Source of the DNA: Syngnathus acus
Lineage: Eukaryota > Chordata > Actinopteri > Syngnathiformes > Syngnathidae
Direction: 5' to 3'
NCBI RefSeq assembly: GCF_901709675.1
Contig: NC_051098.1
Span: 13,917,918-13,981,917 of the forward strand
DNA: 64,000 bases
In this document: positions 37,601 to 58,975 of the stretch, piece after piece
How positions within the stretch are numbered: position 1 is the stretch's first letter
Layout: each line of letters begins with the position of its first letter
Made by a program: the position numbers and the translations under genes
Notes under the pieces: generated by a model
What the model was told of the DNA's origin: nothing
Databases searched by the model: none
The model's input: the letters and a program-made list of their open reading frames with translations, nothing else

Positions 37601-40600
37601 AGTGACTTCCAATCAACTTGTAACCTGCGACAACAAACGGGACAGCTCATTAGGTACATCCACGCTGAATGACACGCTTGCAACTTCTCACAGGTTCTTA
37701 AAGGTTTCATGATAGCGAAGAGTGTTTTGTTCTCCAGCAGTGTTGCACAATGACAGCAAGTAATGTCCCGGCGTTCCTAACAAAACGCAGCAGGTCAACA
37801 TTTGGGGTGGACAGGAGTGACTTGTTGCTATTTATAGCGCGGTTGTTGTGGAAGGCTAGCAGCGGGAGAAGAAGCTGAATAGCTGCCAGACGCGGGCAAG
37901 CGAGCCAAAGCGGCAGCTCGGGTGCTAAATTAAAACGTTCCAAAGACACCTTGAGTAAAAAGTAACGTCGTCTCGCATTGCGCTTGTCACAATATGGCTC
38001 TGAAACCTCGGCTCTCGAGTCTCGCATTACCAACCGTATTAAAAAAGCGACACGCAGGCAAGCGGCCCTCTGGCGGTGTTGATCGCATTGTCATTGACTT
38101 TTGGGCAAAATGACGAAAAGTTGGAGGACTTTGTCGTCCTTGTGGGGACAAGTTGAGACAAGTGGCGGCAAACATCTGGCCGCCTTCCCTTTAGAACCTG
38201 TTATTTTTATTACTAGCGAGTAATGATGCTCTGGCTCCATCATCATTATCATGACGCACAAACACCTGGCAGATGCTCCCGTGGAGGGGAAAGAAAAAAA
38301 AAAAAAGCCATTCGCTGCTACATTGGGGAGTCGCTGGAGCACGGCGGAGCGGCGCTACCTTGTTTGCTGAGAGATTCTCTCAGGGCGGGGGTGATCATCT
38401 CCCGTCGCTCTTCTTTTTCTTCTTGGCTCTTGCTCGCCACCTTCCTGGAGCGCTTGGCTACCCGCCCATCGCTTGAGGGAGTCTGGGACTGCATACAGAC
38501 CGTAGAAGATACAAAAAGGAATATTAGCATTACAAACCACTTTTGGAATTAACTGAGGATGCTGATGTGACCCAGCTCCAAAATCAATATTTATAACACA
38601 CGTTGGCTTTGGATTCGGATAAGTAGGAAACAAACACAAAACAGGGTCCAGGTGTGCTTCCAAATTCAATTCATGAAATGAATCAGAAGGTTGGATTCTC
38701 TAATTGTTCAGGTTGGCACTGTTTGCAACGCAAGCTCCTTCCAAGGCAAGCTTGGGATGGAAAAATGGACAGATGGATATCAACTATCAGTCGAATTTTA
38801 TTTTCCATCATTCAACTTCTCGATTCAAGAGGGCTGCCTATTTTTTGAAAAAGAAAAAAAAAAGAAAAACACGAAAAATGTACTCAAAATAAATCCTATA
38901 TAGTGTCTTGCATTTTCCACGATATGTCCCCTGAGTCAGCCGTCATGGCGGTGGGCGTCCGCGCTCTTACGCAAGCCCCGTCTTGACGCCAGGGCTCGGC
39001 GTGTGGAGTCTACCGAGCCATCTGCCGTTTCCGCGCGAGGCGAAGCTGCTTTCGAGGCGCGCAAATAAGAACGGGCCGCGCACTGACCTGTTTGACACTA
39101 CTCATCAGGCTGCCCAGATCCTCCACGTCCAACACGGAAGGGGAGCTTGACGAGTCGTCCTCGTCGCTACTGGACTCCATCGGCTCCTCCTGGAGGACGT
39201 GCCGCAAAGACAGAAAGACTTCAGAGATGGAGCAAGAAATTTGAAATGACAAAAATCAGAAACATTTGCACTTTTGTGGATGATACTTGTCCAAAAACGA
39301 GCATGAGGTTCATTGAAAAAGTTGGAGCGCAAAAGTTTGCCTTGAAATAAGAACACCTTGTTTCCTTTTAGCGACTAATGAGCGACAGAACCGGTTTTGT
39401 GTAAATGTGACACTTTGCATTGTAAATGCGACTGTTTGACTGACACGAAATGTATCATTAGCAACTTTTATCTCCCTTAATAACCTGAAAACCGTGTCTG
39501 TGTTGAAGACGCCTCTCGCCATCATCCGGCCGTCAAATGACAGATTGGAAGTAGTGTAAAACTAAAAATCGCTTTAAAAGGCTGGGGAAAAAAAAGATGA
39601 CGGCCGCGCTTGTCAGCTGCCGCCGGGAAAAAGTCTTGGCGACACAGTCGTCTCCCGAGGTGTCCGCTGCCATGACAACGGGTCATCTGTGAGCTGTCAG
39701 GCTTTACGTGTGTGTGTGTGCATGTGCGTCGGCGCGTGCGCGTGTGTGAAAATGCAGTGATTGGTGAGAAGAGCAAAGAGTGCGTCTGGAGGACGGACAG
39801 AGGAGTTGACAGAAATGTCACGGTGCGAGGCGTGTGGGACATTTTGGAACCAAGGCGACTAAAGAGACGCACGGCAACATTATGTACGTGTACATACGTG
39901 TGGACGGAAGCCCATGACAAATATTTACTCCTCAGGTCTTGAATTTTATTTCATTCCCTGCTTACACATGTTGGGAAACAACCTGATAAATATTTTATAT
40001 GGATGAACAGAAAATCACTACTTTTGTCCAAGTGAAGCTCCTCAACTCATTTCATAATTTGGCAACAATCCGCCTCAAGATGGCGCCACAGCCGTGTTGA
40101 AGTGAGTTGGGGAGTGTCATTTGGACAAAAGCAGCGCTCTGCCACCATCTTGTTTAACGGCTGTAGTTGTTTCTGAACCTCTTACCTCACAATAGTTATT
40201 ATCTAGAGCTGGTTCCATCTCCTCTTCCACTTCCTGTGCGTCCGTCTTGATGCAGGAAGCGCCTTCCTTGCGTTTCCCGCAACAGTTGTCGTCGTCGCCC
40301 TGGCAGAGAACCCGCAGGCGTTTGAGGAACTTGAGCTTCCAGGCCTGGAAGTCGGCCTGGATGTTGCCGTGGACGCTCTTGGCCACGTTGCAGTCGCCTT
40401 CGCCGCGGGTTAGGATGCGAGAGGCACTCAGCATCCACAGCCACTTGTCTACATTTTTGCCTACCTGGACAGAAACGAATTTTTATCACAACTTCTAGAC
40501 AGAGAAGCAACACAAAAATTGATATATTTGTCCGTATTTGAGATATTTCGTGAAGAAAAAAAATAGTGCATTATTTTTTGAGTCCATATGGGCCCAGCCT

Positions 40601-42024
40601 TACTGTGTTGTAGTGGGTGGCATAAAGGGAGTTGCCCAGGCCGAACACGGCGTAGCGAAGACCCTTCAAGTACGTCTTCCCGTAACGGAAGTCTGTGGAC
40701 GCCTCCTCCAGCCACTTGCAGAACCACTCTGCGTTCTCGGTGGGCTGCCCGTCCGTGTAAGTGGCCACCAGGAACACGCACACACACTTGCTGCCGCACT
40801 GGGTGACACAAACAACAGAATCAAAAGAAAGCCCACTCGGAACTTAGCCAAAGGAGCCTCGGTCTTACCTCATCAGCCAGCCGATCGTCTGGATCGTACT
40901 CCTTCATGTCGATGACCTCTGTCGCGAGGTCCAGACTCCTCACATCTGCTGACAGCTCCTTTGCAAAACTCTGCCGGGTTCAGAGGGGGTGAGTTACAGG
41001 TTCGGTTGCAGAACTAATTGATAATATCAAAGTGTATATTTAAACTTTCCCACTTTGAAAATTTGATGTAGATTTCAGCTTTACGGACTAGTGATCAGTG
41101 TAAAAAAAAAAATTCATACTTGAGCTGTTCCAGTCTGAGAGCCAAAGAAGATTTTCACTCCCGACACGTGAACTGCAGCACGTTCATCACAGCGATCGTC
41201 TTTCTTGAGAGCTTCCTGGACCAAGCGGCTAACATCCTTTGAGAAGCTTTTCTAATAGACAAAACAAATAGGTGTTATTATCTTATTATGACTGCTGACG
41301 CACAAACGAAGGTTAACGTCTCTGAATACGCTCGCCAATGCACCTTCTTGAGGAGGATCTTGAGCAGAAAACAGAGTGCAAAGGTGAGCGCGGCAGCCAC
41401 GTACAGGTACAGCCGGTTGTGCCATATGTACGTGGCGTAGTTTTCGAAGGCACTGTGGGAAGACTGTGGTACTGGAAACAAAAATCATATCACAATTAAC
41501 ACACGAACAATGTGAAGGGGAAAAACTTGGAGTTGTACTTGTATGTGTAATTTCACTTTCTTTATTAAACTATCTGCATACATATACATAAGTCTATTTC
41601 CCCCAAAATGTCGTTTTCAAAAATCATTTGCATTGGGTTTATATTACGACGAGGGCAACAAGGAGGGGGCGCTAATTCGTCAGTTTCATGATACTTTGAG
41701 GTAGAGAGGAAATATTTAGGCTTCTTTATGCTTCTGATATTTAAACAAAATGTGTGTTTATTTGGTCCATTTAGTGCAACATTCGGGTTAATTTAGTCTA
41801 AAATACAACCGGAAATCACCTGCTGTTGCTTTGTCAAGGGTGTGTTAATTAACGTACGAGCTAGCTAGCGTTGCCATTGTTTGGTCCACATAACTTTGGT
41901 TTCTATCTGAATTAAAAGTTTAAATACACTCACCTTTGGTGTTAGACGTAGTCGCACAACTTCCGAAAAGGATGGCGATGACGATAATTCCGTGCATGGC
42001 GGCAAACGCTTTAGCTGAACACAT
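28694..42024 (-). CDS. tyw1: S-adenosylmethionine-dependent tRNA 4-demethylwyosine synthase (TYW1)
   Basis: Sixteen exons join in phase to 751 aa (human about 732): 42024-41934, 41471-41344, 41251-41120, 40970-40869, 40798-40604, 40464-40186, 39189-39088, 38488-38359, 37624-37572, 37482-37364, 36804-36695, 36584-36407, 35962-35827, 34503-34393, 30600-30433 and 28915-28694 (TGA). It builds the tricyclic core of wybutosine at G37 of tRNA-Phe from N1-methylguanosine and pyruvate. Order: N-terminal hydrophobic segments (exons 1-2), flavodoxin domain with FMN loop FFGSQTGTAQ (exon 3) and FLVATYTDGQPTE (exon 5), acidic linker (exons 6-7), radical-SAM cluster motif CANKCVFC (CX3CX2C, exon 10), SLVGEPIMYPEI (exon 12) and the C-terminal domain ending KDVSGC. 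Intron 14 (30601-34392) is the longest and contains a transposon. Confidence 0.95.
30601..34392 (-). other. Large intron 14 of tyw1
   Basis: 3.8 kb without a supported gene. It contains the inverted-repeat element at 31522-32114, a G-run near 30982 followed by ATTCATTCACTGCC...ATAGACGTCAA (a teleost-type dispersed repeat motif), and two related CTTTG...GACAAAAGTAG blocks at about 33350 and 33420 related to the element at 40018. Confidence 0.6.
31522..32114. mobile_element. Non-autonomous DNA transposon, about 593 bp, with 31-bp inverted ends
   Basis: Left end TACACTCACTGGACGCTTCA followed by TTAGGCACACC; the right end reversed reads TACACTCAGCAGGCCTTTCA followed by TTAGGAACACC. 24 of 31 positions match. 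No transposase frame lies within. The TTCATTAGGTACACC-like terminus recurs singly at about 17961, 29462, 36890 and 37648, suggesting older relatives. Confidence 0.65.
35000..35215. mobile_element. Fragment of a hAT-like repeat (GTGCCAAACTCATTTT type)
   Basis: GGGTGCCAAACTCATTTTCG followed by GGGCCGCACGGCCTTC resembles the GGGTGTCAAACTCATTTT...GGGCCGC end of a hAT-derived element common in teleosts. Only one end is evident. Lies in a tyw1 intron. Confidence 0.45.
40018..40134. mobile_element. Short palindromic MITE, about 117 bp, in a tyw1 intron
   Basis: Left CTACTTTTGTCCAAGTGAAG then CTCCTCAACTCATTT; the right end reversed reads CTGCTTTTGTCCAAATGACA then CTCCCCAACTCACTT. Long inverted arms with a short loop. 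Related sequence appears near 33340-33480 and 45907-46020. Confidence 0.65.
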
Positions 42025-42541
42025 AGTTGAAGTCCTCGGTGGCGGGGATGTGCAGAACCATTCCCCCTGGCCGAAAAGCATCATGGGAAATGAAGTACTT
42101 AGCGTCTAAAAGCAAAGCGGTTTCGCATAACACCGTAAAATATTTTTTGTTATGTTTATTTATACTATAAATAAATTATTATTCATATTATACTGCGGCA
42201 AAAGCAATAACTCTATTTTTATTCATTATCGATAGTTGCGGTGCCACTTGCAGTTAACTGCAAAACCGTTAGAGGGCAGTTGTCACTACTGCAGCTCTCC
42301 CAACATTTTAAAATGAAGACGAAGAAGACGCCACCTTCAGTTACTTGCAGTGTTCCTTTAGTTGCAAGCTTTAATTTGTGAAAAATTTACCATATAGCGT
42401 CAAGAATTTTTTTACCTAGTGAGGGAATTTAATCTTATAATCATATCACTTTTTAGTAAACCATACTCGCTATTGCGAGGACGACCTTCGCCTGTTCAGA
42501 CTGACAGACGGGCTAAAAAGCTAAGATAGCTCCGGAAAAGA
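42025..42541. promoter_or_regulatory. Head-to-head tyw1/ilkap promoter interval
   Basis: 517 bp separate the divergent start codons of tyw1 (minus) and ilkap (plus). No other gene fits. Moderately AT-rich in the middle, no TATA box near either start. A shared bidirectional promoter is inferred from geometry. Confidence 0.5.
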
Positions 42542-44855
42542 ATGGATCTATTTGACGATCTACCAGAGCCCACTCAGACCGGTGAGTGACGGCGGTTTCT
42601 CGGGTAAACGAATAAGACCACCTCGGCAGTAGCCCTGGTCTAATGACAAATGACGAGGTAGTCGTCACCTCATAAAATGCTCGTTATAGGTTACCACATA
42701 AATTACTGTTTGCCAATTATTTCTATTACTGTTAATAATATTAATATTAATAACTTTAAGGTGCCTTTTGTTTGATTTTTACAATGTTATCTTAGTTTGC
42801 TACTATACGTTTAAAAAATGTAAAATGACAAAATGTCCAGATTTTTGAGTCTTCAGCATTTTAACCACATGTTTTCTTTGTGTGTTGTCAGGACCTGGCT
42901 CGGCCGCCGTTGCAGTCTCGCCTAGATCGGCCAAAAACATCAACGAGGAGGAGAAGAGCACCAAACGAAAACGACAGGATGAAGAATGTGATGTGCCTTC
43001 AAAAGCAGAAGAAGAGGAGGTCAAGAAAGTTTGTAGAGAAGGTTTTCGCTGTTGCCACCATGTTTGATAATGCATGGCATCCATGACGCTGCTTGATTTA
43101 CTCTGTTTGTGTGTGTGCGTGCATGTTCAGGTCTCCCAATGCTGCGAGGCTTCGTGGCCGCGAGGCGTGGCGAGCGTGAAGAAATGCAGGATGCTCACGT
43201 TCTACTTCCCGACATGAGCAGCTGTTTATCGCCGCTGCCAGCGCAAATGTAACAAACACTTTCATTATTTACACACATAAAAAAAAAATTCTCTCCTGAT
43301 GTTAATATTTGTGAATATTGTCTGATGTTTCCAAAGTTCTGGGGCGTCTTACTTTGCCGTTTTCGATGGCCATGGTGGCACTCGGGCGTCACGATTTGCA
43401 GCCGAACATCTTCACCACATTTTGGCAAAAAACTTTCCCCGAGGTGAGCAGTAAATATACAGCCTTTGTGAAGTATGGATGCGGGAACAAAATGCAGGAA
43501 CATGCAGAATACATAAATATGTTTGCGTGTCTTTTTAAGTTGAGAGTGAGAACCTGGACAAGCTGATTAAAAAATGCCTGGTGGACACTTTCCGTCAGAC
43601 GGACGAGGACTTTCTGAAGAAAGCATCCAGCCAGTAAGACTGATTAGCTGCTGTTTTGGGAGTTCATTAAAAAAAAAAAAAAACCTTGAGTGTTTTGTTT
43701 CTGTTTCACAAAAATCTGATCTCTTATTTTGGACCCCCCCCCAGAAAACCGGCATGGAAAGATGGTTCCACGGCAACCTGCATGCTAGTGCTGGATGACG
43801 TGGTCTACGTGGCCAACCTGGGAGACAGCAAGGTAATTTCAAGTGTGTCAAATAAATCCTCAAACGGCTTTTGATAAAGCTGTTTGAGCATTAATTGGTA
43901 AGGTAGTGAGAACAAAGAGCATGTCAATACTTGGACCTTAAGATGAATATCAGGGATATAGAAGAAATGCTTTCCGAGTTTCTAATGTAGCATCTTGGCA
44001 GGCGGTGATGTGTCGCATGGAAGAGGAGGAGGGAGAAGCCCCCGAGGGGCGGCAGAGGCGGCCGACCACGCTGGCGCTCAGTCGAGAACACAACCCCATT
44101 ATCTACGAGGAGAGGATGAGGATCCAGAGAGCCGGAGGAACCGTCAGGTACCGCCATCAATGTACCTTAGGAATGTAACATCCCAAGTCGGAATTACTAA
44201 TGAAGACATTTTATTTTACAATGTTCTCTCTCTTCGGTTTTTACGGCTGTGGGTATTTTTTTGGACTTATGGTGGATATGATGTTGTTTGTTGCAGGGAG
44301 GGGCGTGTGCTTGGCGTCCTGGAGGTGTCGCGCTCCATCGGAGACGGTCAGTACAAGCGATGCGGCGTCATTTCCACCCCAGATCTCAGGAGGTGTCAGC
44401 TGACGGCCAATGACAGGCAAGAACAGGGACACTCACACACACACACATGAAGAAGCAGATAATGACTACTTTGGCTTCCTCAGGTTCATCATCCTGGCCT
44501 GTGACGGCTTGTTCAAAGTGTTTTCCGCTGATGAAGCTGTCAGATTTGTCCTTGATGTCCTTCAGGTATCTTTTGACTTTTTGAGACTTTTTGTGAGTAA
44601 TGATAGATGAGCACCATTTTTTTTTTTGTTGCTTAGTCATGAGCCTAAAATGGACACTTGAAAGAAAACTGGCGGGGATTTTGTGGTTCTACACATGACA
44701 GATGTCACACATGTAGCTTTGTGTGGTTGTAGGACAGTAAGTTGACAGACAAGGAGGAGCAATATGAAGCGGCCTGCCAACAGCTGGCCAGCGAGGCGGT
44801 GCGACGGGGCTGCGCTGATAATGTCACCGTCATCTTGGTTTCTATTGATTTCTGA
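42542..44855 (+). CDS. ilkap: Integrin-linked kinase-associated serine/threonine phosphatase 2C
   Basis: Ten exons: 42542-42581, 42892-43041, 43131-43248, 43337-43443, 43540-43633, 43745-43832, 44002-44147, 44297-44416, 44484-44565 and 44733-44855 (TGA); 355 aa (human about 392; the N-terminal linker is shorter here). PP2C-family Mn/Mg-dependent phosphatase acting on ILK signalling towards GSK3 beta. The N-terminus MDLFDDLPEPTQ matches the human MDLFGDLPEP. PP2C motifs in order: GEREEMQDAH (exon 3), FAVFDGHGG metal site (exon 4), KPAWKDGSTA (exon 6), GVLEVSRSIGDGQYKR (exon 8), FIILACDGLFKV (exon 9) and ADNVTV (exon 10). Intron 8 (44417-44483) has a GC donor (ACAG|GCAAG) rather than GT. Confidence 0.95.
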
Positions 44856-44878
44856 TGCATCCATTGACTTTGTTTTTC

Positions 44879-44884
44879 AATAAA
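44879..44884 (+). terminator. Poly(A) signal of ilkap
   Basis: AATAAA 24 bp after the ilkap stop codon, followed by GT-rich sequence near 44910 (TTGTCGTGTGT), a typical cleavage context. Confidence 0.65.
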
Positions 44885-45605
44885 ATACTTGACTTCTTCT
44901 GTCAATGTTTATTGTCGTGTGTCTTACTCACATATGATACAAATGAGCACTTAAGCAATGAAGAATTTGTGGAGCAAAAATCCATCAGTCTGGGTTGCCA
45001 ACATCCTTAGCGCAAAATTCCTTCCAACTTTAGTTTATTAAAGTAATTGATGCGATCCTTCACTATTAGTTGGTTTGTGTGTATTTCCACCCGCGCATCC
45101 TGATGACGTCTTTACCTGAGCAATATGGCGGCGTTGCTATGTCAACTATTGGTGCTTCCGGCCGGTGTTTTTAGCGACCCAAACAGCATACGGACCCAGA
45201 GTGGCTAAAGATATAAAATTTACATTACTCTCCTTTATTTTCAGTAAAAACATATTACTGCCCCGGTTTTTAAAATCAGCGGACGCTGTCCCGCTCCCGT
45301 TCGCTAGATGTCTCTGCATGCTGATTATAACCCGGATGTGGGCTGGCAGCGCGGTGCGGTCAGCGTTAGCATCACTTTTGGATGGATGGGATGTTGACAG
45401 CTGTTCAATCGCCAACACAAGTTTAGCTACATGCAACACAACAAATAAATACAAAAAAAACAGTAAATCTCGGCTTTGTCGTTAGCCTGTATGTTGGACG
45501 GATTTGTTTTAACTATGAGCAGTCTTAGTGAGTGTTAAGTATCCGGCTACAGATTAGTGTGGGGACAGCGCACTCGGCGACGGTCAAGTTTCCAAGGCCC
45601 TCAAC

Positions 45606-50271
<4,666 letters not shown>

Positions 50272-51334
50272 GTGTCTCACCTGCTTGGTCCAATTGTCAT
50301 TCTCAGTCTTAATTGTCACCTGACTCGAGCACAAAAGCAAATAACTTACATCATGTTGACAAAACTTATCAGAGGTTACAGTGCTGCAAATGGTATGATA
50401 AATGTAAAACATTTATTTTAGTATTTATAAATGATATTAATGATAGTATAACATTTAAATACTGTTCATTACTTAAATTGTAATTTATAAATTTGACAAT
50501 GAATCATAATTAAACTACCTAGATATAAATGTGATTTTTACAATAGAACACCTTAAAAAATAGATATATTATGTCCATTCGATTGGTTAATCTTATAATT
50601 AACCAATTATTTAATTAAAACAATATTGTTAATAAATAAACCAAAATTACCTACTATGATTAATTTAACTAAATAAATTTCCTCAAACATTTGTGTTTAT
50701 CTATTGGTCATTTATGGGAACATATTGTAATTGTGAAGTCGTCAACATTAGCTATTCTTGTTACCTTACGGGCACTCAAACAAGAAATGAGAACTTGAGA
50801 GGGATCACATAACTTGTTAGCCTCACAGCAAAGCTCACGCATGATGTGACATTTTTAACGTTTACTAGGTCACAAAGGGAACTTTTGCCTCATTTTAATC
50901 ACGTGATCACTTTGGAGGTCACATATGTTTACCTCGCAGCTACGTTGCCTTTTTTTAACATTTAAAAATGTTTTACAGTGAACGTCTCACAAGCCTGCTC
51001 ATGTTTGTTTATCTTGATGAAGAATTACAAATGAGTTGCTGCTAAAAGAAAGAAAAGAAACATTTCAATGTCCACTAGGACATATTTCACTTTTGACTGT
51101 TACTAATGTAATGTTGTGTATTAAACACAATTTAAACCCACAAAAAAGTATTGCCTCCTTACATATATGAATTGTATTTCCCTGTTAATATTCATAACAA
51201 AGCATCTCCAGGCACTTCAATAAAATGGACAAAAAGGCCATTTTAATGAAGGTTAAAAAATGATAAGAGATGCAAATCCTCCAGGGAACACTCCCACGAC
51301 ATCATTTATCTTCAAATGTCTCTTAACACACCGC
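50272..51334. other. Convergent acap1-wdr74 interval
   Basis: AT-rich, about 1.06 kb, without a supported gene. It presumably carries both 3' UTRs. I see no distinctive repeats or RNA-like structures. Confidence 0.6.
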
Positions 51335-52874
51335 TCAGGCTTGAGCTTTCTTTCTTTTCCTCCTCTTCTTCTTCGGCTGTTCCGCTTCCTCTGGTGTTTC
51401 CTTCTCAGGATTCTCTCTTTCCTCCTCAAAAGTTGCACTCTTGGAATTCTCATCCTCTAGTGCTTTCCTCTTGGAGTTGTCACCTTCCTCCTCTGGTGTT
51501 TCCTTCTCAGGATTCTCTCTTTCCTCTTCAGAAGTTGCACTCTTGGAATTCTCATCCTCTAGTGCTTTCCTCTTGGAGTTGTCACCTTCCTCCTCTGGTG
51601 TTTCCTTCTCAGGATTCTCTCTTTCCTCTTCAGAAGTTGCACTCTTGGAATTCTCATCCTCTAGTGCTTTCCTCTTGGAGTTGTCACCTTCCTCCTCAGA
51701 TGTTTTCCTCTTGAGATTCTCCTCTTGCTCCCTCACTTGCTCCATGGCATCCCATACTTCGTCCACATCGTTGTCCTCCTCCTTAACCTCCTGCCCGGCG
51801 TCCCCGGCGTCGTCCAAATCCTCCAAGTTTCGGCTGGCGAGCAGGAGGCAGTTGAGGCGGGATTTTAGGTAAACCTTGTGCTGCACCCGCCGGTCCTCCA
51901 GGCTGTGGATCCGCAAGAAGCGGTCCAGGCCGCAAGATGCCACCAGGGGTTGCGAGGCGTGGCACTGGAGACCCCGCACACTCCCGCAGAGACTCTTGAA
52001 GCATCCCCGCACCAGGCCTTTTCGTAAGTCCAGCACAGCGATCTGACCGTGCGTATTCCCGACCACCACCGAACCTCCGGTGGCAGGAAGAGACAATGAC
52101 GTCAGTGGATACTCCCCGTAGGTGACCTCCAGGACCGGACGACGTTGGGGTGTGGAGGGGTCGTACACGTGGACCTGGTGAGACATATGAATAGTGATTG
52201 ACAATTTGCATTGCGAAGCTGATGAGTACTTTTCACAGCAAGGCACTTTCTTTGGGACTCACCTGGTGGTATCCCGTGCAGGTGACCACCTTGTCGGATC
52301 CTGGTATGAAGGCCATGTCTTTGACCCAGTGCGGCTGCTGTAGATTCAGCCAGTCGTTCCGCAGGTTCTTAGCGGTGAAAACGGGCTTGTCGGGCTTCTC
52401 GAGGTCCCACACTTTGAGACAATTGTCCTTCCCGCCGGTTGCCACCTTGTGCGGGTGCTCTGTGTTCTGTCTCATTCGGGCCACGTCGCTCCCTACGCGG
52501 ATCTCCGTGGTGGGCTCGGAGCTTTCGTCTCTCCATACTTTGAGCACGCCACTATCCACGCACGTCACCAGGGTTGAGCCGCCGTCCACAACCGCCATGC
52601 CGACGAAGGAGCCCTCGGCGGGATCAGCGCAGCTACGGAAGTTGGTAAATTCTCCCTTTTCCACGCTGAATGTCTTGACGGTTCCGTCTACGGCGCCAAC
52701 CAGGAGCTCGCTCTCGGCCGCGTCGGCCCAGCACAGTGTCCGGACCTCGTGCTGGCGGCTCAGCTGTGAGCTGTTGCAGAAGTTGAAGGCTTGTCTGCGG
52801 GACACACTGACGCCCTTCAGAATGCCCGTTTCCGAGCCCAGCCACACGGTACATGGCCGACTGCTTTCACCCAT
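51335..52874 (-). CDS. wdr74: WD repeat-containing protein 74, ribosome biogenesis factor
   Basis: Two exons: 52874-52263 and 52174-51335 (TGA), in phase, 483 aa against about 385 in human. Nucleolar beta-propeller that works with the AAA ATPase NVL in 60S pre-ribosome maturation and rRNA processing. Matches include GSETGILKGV near the start, VTCVDSGVLKVW, VATGGKDNCLKVWDLE, VVTCTGYHQ at the exon junction, PVLEVTYGEYPLTSL, VVGNTHGQIA, RGLQCH and LVASCGLDRFLRIHSLEDRR. The C-terminus is a basic KKKRRKRKK nuclear-type tail as expected. The extra length comes from an acidic region containing a 34-residue, 102-bp tandem repeat (51403-51700). Confidence 0.95.
51403..51700 (-). repeat. 102-bp coding tandem repeat in wdr74
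   Basis: GCACTCTTGGAATTCTCATC recurs exactly at 51435, 51537 and 51639, a spacing of 102 bp, so the unit is 34 codons and keeps frame. The encoded unit begins EEERENPEKETPEEEGDNSK and ends ALEDENSKSAT. Copies are nearly identical, implying recent expansion. Confidence 0.95.
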
Positions 52875-53413
52875 CTCGCGAGTTCGACAACGGCGCCTAC
52901 GCGTTCAAGTGGCCGGATTCGACGCTTTGACACCCGTGATCCAAACACGCGTTTCGTCGCAGGTTGCCGAGTCGCATGTCAATTGCGTCATGAATTTGTT
53001 TCCTTTTTCCTTGCTGCTTTACCGCCACCTACTGGAGGGAGAGAATGCAGAAAAACAAGAGTAGTCATTTGTAAAATTAAAATAGAATTCTATTAGGAAC
53101 ACTATGGTTATAGATTTAAAGTACTTGTCATGATATTGATTGAATTCATGTGTATTTTTTTAAAACAAAATATTAAGTCTGGTTGTAATGTTACGTCACT
53201 AGTAGTCGCCGATGACCTCTGCGCATGCGTATATGGCCGGGCCGCACCATTTTGGCTCGCCTTCCTCCTACTACAGGCGGGCATTGAGTTGGTATCCAAC
53301 CGTCTCTATTTCTTCACGTTTTGTTTGACCGCCTCAATCCAAACAAAGTGTGGTTAATAAAAGAGTTGTCGTGCTTTCCTTTCGTCTAAACTTAACGCCG
53401 TCTTCGTCTGGAA
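52875..53413. promoter_or_regulatory. Head-to-head wdr74/iws1 promoter interval
   Basis: 539 bp between divergent start codons. The wdr74 side is CpG-containing (52870-52990); GCGCATGCGTATATGG near 53221 resembles an NRF1 site (GCGCATGCGC), common in bidirectional housekeeping promoters. Inference from geometry and motif. Confidence 0.5.
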
Positions 53414-58301
<4,888 letters not shown>

Positions 58302-58593
58302 TTTTAACTTCTCTAGGAATTATTTTCTTCTCTCAGTTGATTTTTGTTCTGTTCAGCTCTACACAAAAATTCTTACTCTTTTAATTCCCGTCTATTCAGA
58401 GCGTCAACTTGGTAAGACGTTCTCAGTTGCCGCCATGATAAGGTGAAAGGTCAAGTTGTCAATAGGAAGAGGCTTAAATTAAACAGAAAGTCACCGGTGA
58501 TGTCACATCCTCACCCTTGCTGCCTCCTTAAATCATGCTGATGTCTAAGTGTAGAGCTTTGCACTGTTCTGTTGTGGGTCCAGGATATTTTTT

Positions 58594-58599
58594 AATAAA
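58594..58599 (+). terminator. Poly(A) signal of iws1
   Basis: AATAAA about 290 bp after the iws1 stop codon, followed by an A-run and T-rich sequence. Confidence 0.55.
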
Positions 58600-58975
58600 A
58601 AAAAAAGTTAAATTCAACTAGCCTCTTGCTCTCACTCATGCTTAAATGTCATCGTTGTCACTATAAAGAAACAACACTTAACAAACCAGTTTTCTTTACA
58701 ATCTTTAATCTATACTATTTTTTTTTCTTTACTAAAACATACAAAAGGTGTTTTAAAGAGCAGCAATATATTTCGACACATATCCAAACATCTTCTATTT
58801 AAAGTATTAAAAAAAAGTCTTGACTTCCAGATGCGTCGATTGACCGGTTCCGAGTGTTCCAGCTGCTGATTGGCTGAGGCCTGTGAAGGGGCGGAGCATA
58901 CTGAGTATTAATAGTTAAATAAGTGCGTGGCAATGACGTGCAGTACGTACCTTAATTCTCCATAGATGGGGTCAC

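Noticed and set aside
51316-51872. Plus-strand open frames of 130-143 codons opposite wdr74
   Set aside because: Antisense shadow of the tandem repeat in the wdr74 coding exon; no splice or start context.
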